A DNA stretch of 64,000 bases from Meira nashicola (Eukaryota; Basidiomycota; Exobasidiomycetes; Exobasidiales; Brachybasidiaceae): contig BCJU01000004.1 of assembly GCA_001600355.1 (NCBI GenBank), positions 930,001-994,000 of the forward strand, written 5' to 3'. Shown here piece by piece: positions 62,659-64,000 of this stretch (the first letter of the stretch is position 1; every line of letters starts with the position of its first letter). Position numbers and translations under genes: made by a program. Below the pieces are notes generated by a model. That model did no database searches. It saw only the letters and a list, made by a program, of their open reading frames with translations, and was not told the origin of the DNA.

Positions 62659-64000
62659 TTAACGTATTCTAACCGGATCATTACGTTGACGTAATTGAGC
62701 ACGAGCATCGCTAAGTTCTGTAGTCAAATTTGTCAATTCTTCCAATAAATCGATCCTTTGACGACTTTCAACATTTCTAATTTCTTCCATTTCCATTCGA
62801 TTTGATTCTAATTCATTTTGTAAAGCTATTAAACGTTCATCCATTTGACTTCTTTCAACTTCTTCTGCTTTTGAACGATTTGAATGAATTTTTGCAAAAG
62901 CTAAATCTGCTTCTAATGCACGTATTTTTTCCATCATTTCATTCGTTCCCATTCCTAACATCATCGTTCGTGGTGTTGCAGTTGATGTGATTGTATCAGT
63001 TCGATTTCTTTTGGGAATTGATGATAGCTGCTTAGAAGATGTAGATTCGTTGTTCAAATTGACCGTAGTTCCATTGCCAGCAACGGAAGGTGACCAAGCA
63101 GGATGTGAAGTGGCAGGAGTTGAAGCTGTATGAATAGTAGAAGAAAGTGAAAATTTACTAGAAGAAGGCGAAACCAAAGGAGGATGAACAGGCAATGCAG
63201 TTGTTCCTCTCATTGAAGAAGGAGATAATTGTCCGTTTGAGCTTGCATTGGAAGGGGCAGTGAGCATAGTTGCACTTTTGTTTAAGGGCATAAAGTTACG
63301 CCTTTGTTGTAAAGGTACAATATGACTAGCTTGACTGTTGATTAAAGAAGCGAGAGAAGGACTTGTTTGCATTGCGGTTGAAGTGGTGGTAAGATTTGTT
63401 TGAGTAGATGTAAGTTGTTGACGCATCTGTTTTCGAGTTTCTTCCAATTCAACTTCCAATCCACTCAATGCAGTTTGTAATTGTTCTACTCTCGTCTTAC
63501 CGGCTTCAATAATTTGCATTTGACTTGCATGACCGTTTCGCATATCTTCCATTGCAACGTTTATTTCTTCATGTTCGCTTTGCATAGCGCTCAACTCTTC
63601 TTCTATATCCCGCTTTTCCATCTCTAAGGCTAATAATTTACCTACTAAGCTACGACCAACAAATAGGGCAGCTCTCGTACGTTCAACAACGATTCGACAA
63701 ATCTCTTTTGCATTTGAAGGTCCAGTATCGATACCTTCATTACGCGGCATAGATTCCAATTCTTCCTGAATTTCATGTAAATCAGTCGAATCTGAATCCA
63801 AAGCTGGTAATAATTCTAGCAAAGTGCCAACTGTGCTTGTAAACAAATCCGTAGAACCATTTGATGATTTGGGACTTCGCAATTTCATACTATTATACGA
63901 AAATTCTGAATGTCCAGCAACTTTGGTGAAAGATGAATTCTCTTTGCCGAAAGATTCAGGAGTTGTATCGATTGAAGCTCCTTCTTCTCGTGCATGTGCT
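62659..64000 (-). CDS. Coiled-coil protein, N-terminus beyond window edge
   Basis: The reading frame is open from the right edge to the stop at 62659, so the ATG at 63888 is probably internal and the gene starts outside the window. About 447 residues are visible. After a short Ser-rich lead comes a helical block (STVGTLLELLPALDSDSTDL, then ICRIVVERTRAALFVGRSLV) passing into a long coiled coil of roughly 90 residues. A Ser/Thr-rich linker of about 130 residues follows, then a second coiled coil (MMEKIRALEADLAFAKIHSN to the end, which closes RQRNDPVRIR). Two coiled coils joined by a flexible linker suggest a structural or scaffold protein. I do not recognise the family. Confidence 0.75.
   Translation of the reverse strand, partial: AHAREEGASIDTTPESFGKENSSFTKVAGHSEFSYNSMKLRSPKSSNGSTDLFTSTVGTLLELLPALDSDSTDLHEIQEELESMPRNEGIDTGPSNAKEICRIVVERTRAALFVGRSLVGKLLALEMEKRDIEEELSAMQSEHEEINVAMEDMRNGHASQMQIIEAGKTRVEQLQTALSGLEVELEETRKQMRQQLTSTQTNLTTTSTAMQTSPSLASLINSQASHIVPLQQRRNFMPLNKSATMLTAPSNASSNGQLSPSSMRGTTALPVHPPLVSPSSSKFSLSSTIHTASTPATSHPAWSPSVAGNGTTVNLNNESTSSKQLSSIPKRNRTDTITSTATPRTMMLGMGTNEMMEKIRALEADLAFAKIHSNRSKAEEVERSQMDERLIALQNELESNRMEMEEIRNVESRQRIDLLEELTNLTTELSDARAQLRQRNDPVRIR

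Noticed and set aside
63886..63888. ATG at 63888 as the true start of the right-edge gene
   Set aside because: The frame stays open without a stop to the window edge, with the same Ser-rich character, so an earlier start is more likely.

Overview
This 64-kb window is nuclear DNA from a fungus, most likely a basidiomycete and probably a yeast-like or smut-related (Ustilaginomycotina-type) lineage. The evidence is the basidiomycete-type seven-helix DUF6534 membrane protein, CreA/Mig1-type zinc fingers, long Ser-rich intron-poor proteins, AT-rich spacers and short introns. Eleven coding introns can be read from the sequence: ten start GTGAGT and one GTGAGC. The species cannot be named from this. 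I saw no transposon, rRNA gene, CRISPR array or convincing tRNA.

Layout, left to right: an aldo-keto reductase cut by the left edge (-); a DUF6534 membrane protein with six exons (-); a formin-like GBD/FH3 protein without FH2 (+); a DENN-domain protein (+); an SP/TP-rich protein with G1/S-type promoter motifs (+); a short-chain dehydrogenase (-); an EFA6-type Sec7-PH Arf exchange factor (+); a UBP2-type deubiquitinase (-) divergent from LAA1/HEATR5 (+); a coiled-coil protein of unknown role behind a 2.3-kb leader region (+); TRM1 (-); the plasma-membrane proton pump PMA1 (-) with a 2.4-kb upstream region; a phenolic acid decarboxylase (-); MET6 (-); a Yap-like bZIP factor (-); a small unknown three-exon gene (+); a 4.9-kb gene-free stretch; the carbon repressor MIG1/CreA (+); and a coiled-coil protein cut by the right edge (-).

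There are no operons. Several neighbours touch one theme, membrane traffic: DENN, Sec7-PH, LAA1 and UBP2, with PMA1 as a typical cargo. Other genes cover metabolism (AKR, SDR, phenolic acid decarboxylase, MET6), tRNA modification (TRM1) and transcription (bZIP, MIG1).

The best leads are regulatory. They are a tight cluster of CreA-type sites before the CreA/Mig1 gene, paired MCB boxes plus an SCB/E2F-like site before the SP/TP-rich gene, a repeated TACGCC element in long promoters, two alternative TRM1 starts that fit dual mitochondrial/nuclear targeting, a spliced upstream ORF before the DENN gene, and introns placed directly after the start codon in AKR and MET6. I found no clear new multi-gene system; the window is mostly conserved housekeeping genes with unusually long, motif-rich spacers.
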